Positions 23,801 to 37,000 of a stretch of 64,000 nt of DNA are shown here, one piece after another; the first letter of the stretch is position 1, and every line of letters begins with the position of its first letter. The stretch spans positions 1,148,901,007 to 1,148,965,006 of the forward strand of contig CM062807.1 in assembly GCA_031772625.1 (NCBI GenBank), in the 5' to 3' direction. The DNA is from Pinus tabuliformis (lineage: Eukaryota; Streptophyta; Pinopsida; Pinales; Pinaceae). Both the position numbers and the translations under genes were made by a program. The notes under the pieces were generated by a model. That model was not told the DNA's origin. It ran no database searches and saw nothing but the letters and a program-made list of their open reading frames with translations.

Positions 23801-25330
23801 ATAGCTAATTAACTAACCAAGGAGCTTTAAACCTAACAGCTTGTAAACAACATTGTTGTAAAATTTTAAGACTAATGTAACTCAATGTAGCTCTAGGATC
23901 AATTAAAATAGATATAGCTTCATTGAATATTTTACCTTCAAATTCTATCATAGTCGGATGGTACTCCACCTGATGATCTTCCATAGCAGCATTGATTTTT
24001 GGCATGCTTCTGACCACTTCTCCTATTGTTGATGCTTCTTGAATTTGTGCCACCCGATCGGTCCCCCATGGGGTGTGCGAAATTTTTCACCTAATGAGGT
24101 CCTCCCATCCCTAACACTCTAGCGGGGCTCTAGCTGACATCTCTACTTCAGTTCTTACTGACTCTTCATTTATTTTTGCCTCACTAGGAAGTTTGGACTT
24201 GTGTTGATTTCAATCTATGTTTCTGTGTATCTGTCTTGTATGTCGTTTATTTATCATGAACTTATTTAATTTATTGCTTGAAGAAAATTTACTTCCCTTA
24301 TTGTATTCCATTAGTTCCTTCCCCTTTCGACTTACTTTTGTCATAACAAATTCTAGCCTTTTGTACGACCTCATTCATGGTCTTCAGGGTATCAAAATCA
24401 AGGCGCTCTTTCATGAACAGTGGCAAGCTACTGATAAACTCTTGTACCTTAGCCTTTTATTCCCTATATATGGAATATATCGCAATAAAGATGTAAATTT
24501 GGTTATGAACTCATCCATATCTAATTGACCCAATTGAAGGTCATGAAACTCCTTGACCTTCTCGTCATAAAATATTTCGGTCAGATATTTTTCCTTAAAA
24601 TATCTTCGAAAATTCTCCCAAGTTATGCTCTGCTCATTTACACACTGGACTATCTTTACCTCCTTCCACCATAGGGTGGCTTTTCCCTGTAACTGAAAAA
24701 TGACCAACCAAGCTATAAAGTGTAAATCATATTCATACAACTAGAATTACTTGTCCATGTTGATGAACTAGGCCTCTACTACCTCGTCTAGTTCATCGTC
24801 AAAGAGGGGAGGCTTTATCTTATGGAATTCTCCATGTAGTTCTGCCTTTTGCTTTTTTTGCTTGTTATGTTTTGACAAGTTACTAGATTCTTCTTCCTCA
24901 TTCTCTTCACCACCTTCATTTTCTACCATCTCGGTATGAAATTCTTGTTCTTGAGTCATGTTTCCTTGTTTAGGACTCAGAATTGTTGTCACTGGTTCTT
25001 TCTGTCCGATAGAATTTTCATGATTTTTTTCTATTCCTACATTAACCGCTCATTGTATGCCTGTAGTCTAGTCGTTTCTGCCTTTAACTCTTGAATGGTT
25101 TCTAAAATGGCAGTGTTAGTATTTTGTAGTTCCTCTCCTAGTTGTACCCATACCTCAAGGTTGGTCTCCTGTAAGGTTGCTACTCCTGTTCCCATCAACG
25201 TTTGGTGCGGTATGGTTCCCATTCTTCTCATACTAACTACTTTCTACTTTTCTCTATGTTAATCACAAATTTTGTTAATCCTTAATTTCTAGAGGCCTTA
25301 GTTTTGTAACCTAAACGCTCTGATATCATA

Positions 25331-25934
25331 TGTCACATACCCATATAAAAAAATTTAACATACAATTATTTATGGGATCATTATGAACCTACTAATTAAC
25401 AAATCATTCTAAATATATAAAACTCATAAATTTCAATGCATGCCAAATTCATAATAATTAAAATCCTTCTGCATATAATTGTGGTCAAGGTACAAAGGTT
25501 ATTTATAAAGGTTCTATGGAATGATTTCATGTCTAACATAAATATTTTCTTTCACCCTATGCCACTTATCTAGCTTCCTAAGCTTATTGTCATTACATAT
25601 TTCATTATACAACTGAATTATTGTCTGCTACAATGCTGGTACTATCCATTTATGGTGCTTAAATATGGGATGACCACCTACCTAGAGATCCTAATTCGCC
25701 TCCTCTGGAGTCCCCTCTGCAATGGAAAATTGTCTCCTTCATGTGTGGTTGAACGTGGCACATCAATGGTTCTCCTTGGTTTTGCACATCGAACATTGGA
25801 GGTTGCTTGGGCCCCTATGTGGAGTTTTTCACCTATGAGTAAACCTATGCCCATGTCTAATGTTGATTTGTATGTAGATTTGGACTGGTGTGATTTCTCC
25901 ACTAACCCAGTGACTTGTCTCACCCTACAGCTCT
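25331..25934 (-). repeat. Gypsy X 5' LTR, inner part
   Basis: This part starts TGTCACATACCC beside the primer site and is cut by the copia insertion. GCTCT at 25930-25934 is the left target duplication. The LTR resumes at 54654. Confidence 0.8.
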
Positions 25935-26933
25935 TGTTTGAAATTTATGGTAATTTCAAACACAAAAGAACAGAGAACAAAGCTCTGTTTTCTCCACAGG
26001 ATCTTAACACAGGGAAGTTAAATTTTTCTTAGCAGACAGAGTTTTCAACACACATGGAAACACTATGTATTCATTAATAAAAAAGCCTATTACAAATTCT
26101 TCCTCTGCCAGAGGGATTCTCCAAGAACTTCCACAAAACAAATTACTTTGTTTCAACTCCAAAAATTTATTTTTACACTAGTGTGTGTAAAAAAAAATTT
26201 ACATTTACTGCTGTAAAATCTCTTACATTCCTATTTTACATTCAACAAAAAAAATGTTTTCTCGCGCTACTGCGCATATTACATTTCATACATTGCAATT
26301 ACCAAAAAAATATTTCATTTGCTCTGTGCAAATTACACACTACAGTGGGTGTAAAAAACCCTTTTTTTCTTTTGCATACGCGTTGCTGCATTTCCAAACT
26401 CCAAAACCAAAAAAAAAAACATTACATTGCATATGTTAAAACAACAAAACAAAAACATATGATTTTTACCTTTTCTTGTCCCGTAAAACAAGAATTACAT
26501 CCGTGCAAAAAAAACATTAAAATTAAAGACTTTATCTATGCCCATACCTCCTGTGAATAAAACACTTAAAGACTTTACCAAGACTTACCTATCGTAATAA
26601 ATTCATTTATTACTTCAGCATGGTGAAAAATTAATTTCTCGTCGTTTTACTGACAAACTGGCAGTCAACCAAAAATTTACTCCACGCAAGTTCAAATGGT
26701 GCAGGTCCATTGATTTAATCGGACGGTGACGATGATATCGGGAGGCCCTTCCTTGCTGAACTTTACCGTCCAGGGAATGGGTGGTTTTGAAAAGTTAGCT
26801 CAGACACGTGGCAGCTGGTCGGTGTGTTCGGAGCCCTCCTGAAAAATACCACTGGTGCATGAAGGCGATGTGATATAAAACTGCCTAGTTTCCAGAATTA
26901 ATACGTGCAGTTGAAATTATTAATATTTCAACA
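25935..26933 (-). repeat. Copia 3' LTR, downstream copy
   Basis: A 999-bp LTR with TGTTT/CAACA ends, beside the polypurine tract at 26934-26942 (TCCCCCTTA on the plus strand). Confidence 0.9.
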
Positions 26934-26939
26934 TCCCCC

Positions 26940-29900
26940 TTAACTTTCAATTGTTGGGTTATCAGTCATACCCAGATATTTCCTCAAAAATTCAAAACTT
27001 TTTTTTCCCAATGGCTTGGTCAGAAAGTCTACAACCTGCTCTTGAGTCCTGCAATATTGTAAAACAATTTCTCCATTGTTCACCAATTCCCTAATGTAGT
27101 GAAACTTTGTGTCAATGTGTTTCGTTGTCTTGTGAAACACGAAATTATTGGATAATGCAATAGCTGAGCTATTGTCACGAAAAATCATCATTTCTTTCGC
27201 CTGCTCTTGGCCTAATCTCCTTAAGATTCTTCTCATCCAAACTGCTTGACATGCTACTGCTGTAGCTGCCACATATTCTACCTCTGCTGTAGACAATGCT
27301 ACAATAGGTTGTTTCTTAGAAGCCCATGAAATGGCTCCTGAACCCATGTGAAAAACATAACCGAATGTGCTTTTCTGATCATCTACACTTCCAGCCCAAT
27401 GACTATCATTGTATCTAATTAAATCTGAACATTCTGAAGTAGTATATAAAATGCCAAACCTTTTAGTACCTTTAACATACCTCAGAATTATGTTTGCTTC
27501 CTGCCAATGTGCTTCCTTTGGCCTCTCCATGAATCTGGAAATTAAACTAATAGCAAATATTATATCTGGCCTAGTTGAACTTAAATACATAAGGATGCCA
27601 ACTATGCTCTTGTACAAGCTAGGATCAAAATCCTTGCTGCTGTCCTCTTTGCTGAGTTTTAATCCCATCACTGTGGGAGTGATTGCTGCCTTGATGTCCT
27701 GCATATTAAATCTTTCCAACACTTCATTTACATATTTTTCTTGTGAGATAAAAATTCCATTTTCATTTTGATCTAATTCTATTCTTAAGAAGTATCTCAG
27801 TGAACCCATGTCAGTCATTTCAAATTCTTTCATGACTGTTTTGAAATTTTCAATGAGATAATCATCATTAACTATGAAAATAACATCATCAACATATAAC
27901 ACAACAATTAGTAATTTACCATCCTTTTCTTTGATGTAGACGGTGGGTTCTCCCTCACATTTTTCAAATCCATTTTCCAGTAGATAAGAATTTATTCTAC
28001 TATACCATGCTCTTGGTGCTTGCTTCAGCCCATAAAGAGCTTTCTTCAATATTCAGACTTTGTGCTCTTGGCCTTTCTTTTAATAGCCTAGAGGTTGTTC
28101 AACATAAACCTCTTCCATTAACACTCCATTTAGGAATGTTGACTTCACGTCCATTTGGTAAACTTTCCACTTGTTTTGTGCTACTATGGACAGCACTTCT
28201 CTCACGGTTTCCATTCTTGCAACCGGTGCGAAAGTTTCCTCATAGTCTCTCCCATACTGCTGCTTGTATCCCTTGACAACAAGGCTTTCCTTGTGCATTT
28301 CTATCGTGCCTTCAACATTACTCTTGGTCTTGTAGACCCATTTGACTCCAATGACTTCTTTTCCTTTTGGTAGTTCAACCAAATTTCATGTCTTGTTTCT
28401 TTCTATAGCATTGATCTCCTCATCCATAGCTTCTATCTATTTCTTATCCTTAATTACTTCTTCAAAATGAACAGGGTCATCGACATGACAATATAAATCA
28501 AACAAAGAGTTCATACCTTCATCATAAATGTGACTTAAATTTCTGAACTTATTGCCTCTTTCATTTGGTGTACTAGTGCTTGAAGAAGCACTTCAATTTC
28601 CTCCTTGTGGTGTGCTTGGAGAAGCACTTTCATTTCTCCTCAAGGGTGTCCCTTGCTGTCCTTGTGTTGGCGTTGCTGTTTGGGGATGTATTTCAGCCAT
28701 CTCCTCATCATCTTCATCATGAGAAAAAACGTTTTTAACATTCACCGTTTTCTCTGTGCTTCCATCCCAAGCTTGCTTCTCAATGAACTAAACATCTCTG
28801 CTCACAAAAAACTTCTTGGTAGATGGGATATAAAACCTGTGAGCTTTGGATTCCTCACTATATCCAATGAAAATACATTTCTCCCCTTTGCTGTCCAACT
28901 TCCTCCTTATCTGATCCGGAATGTGTGCATAAGCCACACATCAAAAAACTTTCATGTGGGTGACTCCTTGCTTTCTCCCACTCCATGCTTCTTCTGACAC
29001 TTTGTTCATCACTACTTTTTTAGGAAACATATTTAAAATATATATTGCACAGTGTATAGTTTCAGCCCAATAATCATTTGGCAAAATGCTTTTCCTTCAA
29101 CATGCTCCTCCCCATATCCATGATTGTCCTATTTTTTCTTTCAACTACTCCATTTTGCTGCGGGGTGTACCTAGATGTGAATTGATTATGAATTCCATTT
29201 TCTCTACGAAACCTTAGAAATTCCTTGGAGATATACTCACCTCCTCTGTCAGTTCCTAGAACTTTGATATGCAGCCCGCTTTGGTTTTCCACAAGTGCTT
29301 TGAAATTCCGAAATTTTTCAAACACTTCACTTTTGTTCTTCAAGAAATAAACCCAAGTCTTTCTAGTGAAATCATCAATGAATGTTAGAAAATATTGGCT
29401 GCCTGCTAATGATGGATTTTTCATTGGTCCACATAAGTCTCAGTGGACAATCTCTAAGGGTGATTTTGCCCTTATGCTTTTCCCTGATGGAAAACTTTCT
29501 CTGTGTTGTTTCCCCAAGATACAACCTTCACAAAGGCTGTCCAGTTTCTCTATCAATGGTAATCCTCTTACCATTCCTTTTCTACTCAACAAGTTAAGAC
29601 CTCCAAAGTTGAGATGTCCAAATCTCAAGTGCCACAACCAATTTTTATCTTTCAGTTCGCTTTGGAAAGCCTCTTGGGTAACTGCTACAATTACTTCTTT
29701 AATTTTCAAATCTGCCCTTATTCTGAGAGGGAACATCCTGTTCCTCATCATCTTCACTTCAGCAATACATCGTTTGTTGGGTGCTCTATCCATGATGGTG
29801 CATACATCATTCTCAAAGAAAACATTATACCCCTTTTGAACAAGTTTTCCAACACTTAAGAGGTTACATTTCATTCCAGGAACATAATAGACATCTGCTA

Positions 29901-31080
29901 TGGTTTTCTTTTCACCTTTCCTTTTAAATATTTTAACTTATCCTTTTCCCATAACAAAAATTTTACTATCAGTCCCAAGTGTGACTTGTGACTTCACACT
30001 CTGATCTAAAGCAGAAAACAAGGCTATGTTTCCGTTTATATTGTTACTGCAACCGGAGTCTAGAAACCATATATCTTCGATGTTTGTTTCAGTCATATTA
30101 CAAGCTAATAGCACATTATCTTCGCTGATATTTTCTCTAGTGACATTTGCACTAGATGTATTATTCATATCATGCTGCTTCTTCCTACATTCATTGGCAT
30201 AATGCCCATATTTTTTACAATAATAACATTGGACATTGGATTTTTCATACCTTTGTCCTTGAGCATGATATTGTTCACTTTGTTGGCTGCTGCCTTGGCC
30301 TTGGTTCTGATTTGGATTGCTGCCTCTTCCTTGAGCATTTGCTGGACTGTTCCTTACACCTTTGTTCTGGCTTCGACCTCTTCCTCTCTTGTTTCCTCTG
30401 CCTTGACCTATTCCTCTTCCAAAGGACATCTGGGTCTTGAAGACTTTCTCTAGAGATGAGTTTTTATTTCTACTCAATCTCTGCTCATGTGTTATCAGTG
30501 ATGCATGAAGTTCATCAACTGAAAAGTTTATGAGATCCTTTGTCTCTTCTATGGTGGAGAAAATCACATCGATCTTTGAGGGTAGGACCCTCAATAGTTT
30601 CTCCACAATCCTCCTTTCTTCAAGAACTTCTCCGTGAGTCCTTATCTATGTGACCAGACCAATCACATGTGTGAAGAATGAGTCAATATTGTCTCACTCC
30701 TTCATGCAAAGATTCTCAAAATCTCTCCTTAGCAACTGTAGTTTTATTGTCTTCACTTTCTCCATGCCTTGATAGGTTGTCTTGAGAGTTTGCCATGCTT
30801 CTTTGGATTTCTTGGCTTCTTCTATCCTTGGAAACACACTCTCATGCACTGCTTGATACAAAAATACGAGGGCTTTTCAATCCTTCTTCCTATTGCTCTT
30901 CAACAGATCTTTCTCTGTCTGTGTCAAGTTATTAAACTCTTCTTCATCTACTGGCTCTTCAAACCCATATTCAACAAGTTCCCATAAATCTTGTGAGGCA
31001 AACAGGGCTCTCATGGTTATTGCCCAGTAGTCATAGTTTTTCCCATTAAACTGTGGGAGATCAGTATTAAACATACCCAT
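26940..31080 (-). pseudogene. Copia gag-pol remnant, downstream copy
   Basis: This copy is better preserved than the upstream one. The longest open stretch, 26940-28049 (369 codons), covers the second half of reverse transcriptase, with YVDD about 50 residues in, and the whole RNase H with the KTTKHIDTKFHYIRE segment. A further RT stretch lies at 28080-28382. The integrase core is at about 28900-29424, and GAG-pre-integrase with a HLRFGHL motif and CX2C pair at 29440-29874. Protease with LDSGCSN and the knuckle CYYCKKYGHYANEC are within 29938-30606. The gag N-terminus reaches about 31080, just before gypsy2. It is broken in about six places. Confidence 0.9.
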
Positions 31081-31098
31081 GCTAGTGCTGGTGTTGGA

Positions 31099-31103
31099 GC
31101 TAG
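31099..31103. repeat. Left target duplication of gypsy2 (GCTAG)
   Basis: GCTAG precedes TGTCATGACC here and is repeated at 53538-53542 right after GGTCATCACA. This proves the two copia halves were one element. Confidence 0.9.
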
Positions 31104-33316
31104 TGTCATGACCCTTCCATAAATACATAAAAGTAATTTTTTTTTTTTATGGTAAATTATAATACCCTTACATAACCCCTTTAACATAACTACTATTGCA
31201 CATAGTTTATCATTTCTTATAGCCGTTCGGAGTTGATATAACTTGGACACATTTTATTTCCTGACAAACTATATGGTTTATTGGTTTACGGTTCGGCTCG
31301 TTTGCATGGGTTACATGTGTATTAAATCGGAAATCGGAATGTATGCATTGTCTGACCCGTAACTTTTCCGGTGTTGAGTTGTTGGCGGCATTTAAGATTT
31401 CATGGCAGCTGTTTAACAGGTGGCCTGGCTCACCCGCTTGGCCATGTGACTCGCCGATCTTCGTACCCTCAGCCTTTACGCCTTGGATTCCTGCTCCTTT
31501 TCTATGGTGGAGATCTAATGACTCAGATCTGAGGGCGGGAAATCGTCTAAGGGTTTGAGAGCTCTTCATAAACCTTTAGGGCTTCGCTCGTGGCTCATTT
31601 GGTACTGGAATGGTTCTCGGATTTCACTTGTCTCTTTAATATTGGACTCGTTTCCATTTCTCGCCTCCTCCAGGGCTTCATCGACAGCTCAAAGAATTTA
31701 TGCTTATTTCCCGGAGTCACTATGTAGGTAATGTATTTTTGTTTTGAAATTAGACATAGTTTTTCGCTATAGGTTATCTCCTTCTTCTGGGATTCGCTAT
31801 TAGTTCTGCATGCGTTTTATCATGAGTTTCACTGCTGGTTTTGTATGCATCTATTAACAGTTTGTCTCTTGTTATTTTTCATATGAAGGTAAGGATTATA
31901 GCGATGCCTCCTTTCTGCTTGCGGATTGACGTAACTTCAGTGTTTCGACCTTCTCCGCCGCGAAGCAAATTGGCCCGAAGGTTCTGGTGCGAAAACTGGG
32001 GTTTTTCCTTGATGTGCCTGAGTCGGTTGTGATTTATACATGTTTTCCTTCTTCTCTTTTTCTTATGTTTACTGGCTTCCCACTATCTAAAATCCAAGAG
32101 AGGATTTCCAGAGTAGGATCCTCATGATTTACATGTGTTCTCGTATTCCCAGGTTTTGTGTTCCCGGCTTACCCTATTGGGTTATGAGGAACAGTCGGTT
32201 CCCTTGCGCGGGATAAGCCTTAACCTTGTACAGCGATTGAGTTATTCAAAGGCAACCTTGTTTTTCTATGTTTAGTCATTCAGATGCAACTATTTATGTG
32301 TAAATGATAAGGGTCGCTGTTGAACTGGCCGCTGAATATGGACCCCTCTGTTCAAAGGGTGTTTTTTTTGTATTTGATGAATATATTTCATTTGCACTTC
32401 TAGTTTCATCGTTTTAATAAAAACTTGCTTTGTAAATTGTTGGTTCACTTCTGGTTTTTCCTCGGTTAGTTTTAATAGCATGCCTCTTGTGCTTCAGTAT
32501 GCTCAGCCCGATATTATCAGCTTGCCTTTCTGAAACATTTAGCTGTTAAATTTTGTCCTATGGATGGTATGTATTCTCCGGTTTTCGAGCTTCAGCATTT
32601 TGCTACTGTCCTCGAGAAGGGTACGACAGTTGTTATTGCTGCTCAATTTTGTTTAAATGCTCCTTTTCACAGTTACGGAACTTTATATTTCCATCATATG
32701 GGTATTTACTATTAACGAGCTTAATGTATAATGGAAATGTTAATATCGTTACTGAGTATATATGCTTACTTGGTTTGAATGTATGTACATTCATGTAAAT
32801 ACTTCCGCTGTCGTCTCCACGGCCACGGTTAGAGTAGTTTCTGTGGTTGCATTTTGTTGTCCTTTGAATGGAATTCTATGGAATCTAGATTTGGTTCGTA
32901 TTGCTCTGGTATCTTTTCTTAAGTTAATCGTTCTCATAATATTTACTTCTTCAGTATCTTTCGGTTACATGTAATTGTTTCACAGTTTAAGCAGCCTGTT
33001 TCGTAATATTTACCTCTTTCGGTATCATTTGGTTATATGTGATTGTTCACATTTTAAAGCGAACTTTCTTGCTACCACAGACTCGTATAGTCTCTAAACT
33101 CTAAACTATGATCTCACAGTACATTTAGATGGTTTGTCCAGCGGGTATTCATATTACAGTTCTGATATCCCTGGCTGGCAGTCTAAAATAGCTCGAGGCC
33201 TTTTACATTCCTTCTTTTAATAATGGATAAACTCGAGTAATTCAGGATAACCTAATCATTATTTTAATGTACTAACTGTTCGGATAACCTCCATAGTGCC
33301 TCTGGTCCCGACTCAT

Positions 33317-33356
<40 letters not shown>

Positions 33357-34065
33357 AAACTACAGTTAGCATATCAAGTTTTCCTTTTAACAGTTGTCTG
33401 GCATTAAATTAGTAATATTTGCCTGAATCAAATATATTACAGCAACATAATATTGATGTGGGGTTTTTATAATGTAATGGGTCTTCACTTCCAACTACTG
33501 TGATTTTAGCTAACAGTATTGTCTACAATCACTGTTGAACTATTTTTTCTTCAAATAGTGTTACGTACCTGGTTCGCCAGATTTGTATATATATGCTTCA
33601 AAAGTTCACCTGCAATCCATGTTTGCTCTTGTCCTCCCAACCATGAGATCCATTGCTAAGACTGGAATCTCCCCCCGAGCTATCTTGCAGGCCTACAGCC
33701 CTCAACAAGATACATGCACCTTGTGCCTGGTTATCTGGTCCTTACCAGACTTAACCAGCTTTCTTTTTCCTTCTCCTTCTGTCTGTCCCTATAGCACATA
33801 ATTTTTGTCTCTGCCCCCTTTTTCCCCTGGAGGCCTTTCCCGTTAGGGAGGGTAGTTTCATGCAGTTTTCATAACTGATTTCTTCTGCAAATCCTCCTTT
33901 TAGAGGCTGCCAGCATTTCAAGAAGTATATATTTTTCCAATATATATTTAATTCACAGTAAAATAATATGATTAGAGTTTGTTTTTTTTTTTTTTAAAGC
34001 AGTCTTTCAACTCTATCTCTTACTACAGTAAAATTCCAATATTTACATTTTCCAGGGTCATCACA
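31104..34065 (-). repeat. Gypsy2 3' LTR (2962 bp)
   Basis: This unsplit LTR serves as the template that shows gypsy3 is an insertion in the partner. It contains a TA microsatellite (33321-33350) and a T-run near 33983. The segment 31380-32060 is more GC-rich than its surroundings and looks gene-like on the plus strand, but no product is recognised. Confidence 0.92.
33321..33350. repeat. (TA)n microsatellite in gypsy2 LTR
   Basis: About 15 TA units. The partner LTR at 52801 has only about five, so the length has changed since insertion. Confidence 0.9.
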
Positions 34066-34080
34066 TCTCCCCCTCCTGAG
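34066..34080 (-). other. Gypsy2 polypurine tract
   Basis: TCTCCCCCTCCTGAG on the plus strand is a purine run on the coding strand immediately next to the 3' LTR. The same position in gypsy X is 20341-20353. Confidence 0.7.
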
Positions 34081-37000
34081 ATTGGACATCGTCCCGATGT
34101 CTGATTCCCATAAACAATTTCGGGTAAGCCTTTTTAATGAGCTCTTCATCTTCCCAAGTGGCCTCATCAGGCCCATAGTGTTGCCACTGCACTTTAACTT
34201 GGGTAATAGCTCGCTTCTGCAGGCGCACTTCTCTCTGGTCGAGGATGTTCAGTGGCTCGACCAGAACCTCGCCTTCCGGTTTGACTTGCAATCAACAACA
34301 ATTCCAGTCACTTCCTTTCAGGAATAAAAGATTAATTAGATCAACCAGATTAGTTCTTACCCGTACATCCTGCCATTTGATCACATGTTTAGGGTCGTAA
34401 ATGTATTTTTTTAGTATAGAAATGTGGAAGACATTGTGGATCCTAATATGGCTTGGCAGGGCGAGTTGGTAAGCTACCGGCCCCACTCTTGCCAAGACCT
34501 GAAAAGGTCCAAAATAGCGAGGAGAAAGTTTGGCACAACCGCTCCATTGCAGGGTACTCCTTCTGGCTTGGATCCTCACAAAAACATGGTCACTAACCTG
34601 ATATTCTTTGAACCTTCTTTTCCGATCTGCAAAGCTTTTTTGTCTGTCCTGTGCAGCCTTTAAATTAGTACGCACCCTTTTTACCATGTCCTCCATTTCT
34701 TTGAGCATTTCTGGCCCCAATCTTAATTTATCCTCAGGTCCACCCCAGCTTGAGGGTGTGCGGCATTTCCGCCCATACAAGACCTCAAGGGGCTCATTTG
34801 TGTTGACGTATGATATCTGTTATTATATGCGAATTCAACCAAATATAAATATTCCTCCCATTGGGTTGGTTTCTGCATTACACATGCTCTTAACATGTCC
34901 TCCACCACTTGGTTCACTCGTTATGTTTGACCGTCGGTCTGGGGATGATAGGCTGTGTTGAAATTCAGCTGTGTTCCCAGTTCAGTAAACAATGCTCTCC
35001 AAAAAGTTGACGTGAATTTTACATCACGATCAGATATTATTATCTTCGGAAGTCCATGCAGTTTGAACACATTCTATAAAAATATGAGCAATTTGCATAG
35101 CCCTATAAGTGGACTGCACAGGTATAAAGTGTGCTGCCTTACTCAGTTTATCTACCACTACCACAATGGAGTCATTGTTCTTCTTTGTCTGAGGCAAACC
35201 GGTTATAAAATCCATAGAAATAGTTTCCCATTTCCACTCCGGAATGGGTAAAGGTTGTAATAGCCCTGCTAGATGCCAATGCTCCGCTTTAATATGTTGA
35301 CACTCCAAACACCGTGCTAAGTATTCAGCTACATTATTTTTCATTCCTAGCCAATAATATTATTTTCTAAGTGCGGTGATCATTTTTTGGTACCCTGGGT
35401 GTCCTGTATAGTGGCTGATGTGAAACTCATCCAGAATCAGATTTCTAAGACTATCCTTATTAGGTACATACAGCCTCTTATTATAATACAGCATTCCAGC
35501 ATCATCTAATTCATATCCCCGCTGATTTTTCCCACTAGAAGGTTGTTGTACCTGTTGTTTTATTTGTTGGTATTCATCATCTTGATCTGCTGCTGTTTTT
35601 ATCATTTCAAACAAGGAATTCTTCCATTTACTGAACGAAATCTCATACAAGCATTGCACCTTCCGACTTAATGCGTCGGCTACACGGTTCTCATTCCCTT
35701 TTAAGTTCTTAATTTGAAAATCAAATCCACTTAGAAAATCCGCCCAGCGGACTTGCCTCGTATTTAAGGTAGGTTGGCTGAAATAATTTGTCAAGCTGTG
35801 GTGATCTGTTAGCAACAAAAATTTTCTCCCCATGAGATAATGCCGCCACATCTTCAATGTGTGTATAACGGCTGCCAATTCTAAATCGTAGGCAGAATAT
35901 TTCTGCTCATGCTCCTTTAGCTTTCTTGATTCGTGTGCGATCACTCTTCCTTCCTGCATCAACACACCACCCACACCCTCCTTACTTGCATCAGTACATA
36001 CCACGTAATCCTTATTAGGATCAGCTATACTCAAGATGGGTGCGGTGGTGAGTAAATGTTTAAGTTTCTCAAAGCTCCGCTGACACTCTGAGGTCCATTT
36101 GAATACCCTTCCTTTTTTCTGTAAGGAGGTGATAGGGTATGCTACCCTTGAAAAACCTTCCACGAATCTTCTATAATAACCAGCTAGGCCCCAAAAAGGA
36201 CCTGATGTCTGCCACATCCTTTGGTACGGACCATTCCATTATAGTCCTTATCTTTTCAGGATCCACTGCAATCCCCTCTTTTGTGATTATATGGCCTAAG
36301 TACTGTATTTCCTCCTTGAAGAAATCACACTTGCTGAACTTAGCATATAACTGATGTTCTCAGAGAGTTTGTAGCACTAACCTGAGATGCTCCTCGTGCT
36401 CCTCCTTAGAACGAGAATATACCAGAATATCATCGATAAATATCAACACAAATTTACCCAAGAACCTATGAAACACACTGTTCATTAAACACATAAAGGT
36501 GGCGGGTGCATTGGTCAAGCCAAAAGGTAGCACTACAAACTCGTAGTGCCCATACCGTGTTCTGAAAGCTGTTTTAGTGATATCCTCCTCCTTAATCCTA
36601 ATCTGGTGATAACCAGATCGCAGATCGATCTTAGAGAACACTGTGGCCCCCTTCACTTGATCGAAAAGTTCATCAATCCGAGGTAAAGAATATTTATTTT
36701 TGATCGTGAGCTTGTTCAGCTGACGATAGTCTATGCACATTCGAAGAGTTCCATCTTTTTTCTTGACAAATAACACTGGGGCTCCCCATGGTGATACACT
36801 GGGGCGAATATAATTCTTGTCCAGTAGCTCTTGAAGTTGCTTTTTTAATTTTGTTAATTCAGGTACGCTCATTCTATAAGGTGCCTGCGACACTCGTGCG
36901 GCCCCCGGTGTCAATTCGATGGTAAAGTCTATATCCCTTTTAGGTGGCAACCCGGGTATCTCCTCTGGAAAAACATCCGCAAATTCTTGTATTACGGGAA

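Larger units (their letters stand above)
22990..32289. repeat. Downstream copy of the segmental duplication (shared part)
   Basis: Counterpart of 1-9369. Homology covers the X interior, the X 5' LTR start, the copia element and the first 1186 bases of the gypsy2 3' LTR. In this copy the sequence continues past 32289 into the rest of gypsy2, which shows that this is the parental arrangement at that end. Confidence 0.9.
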
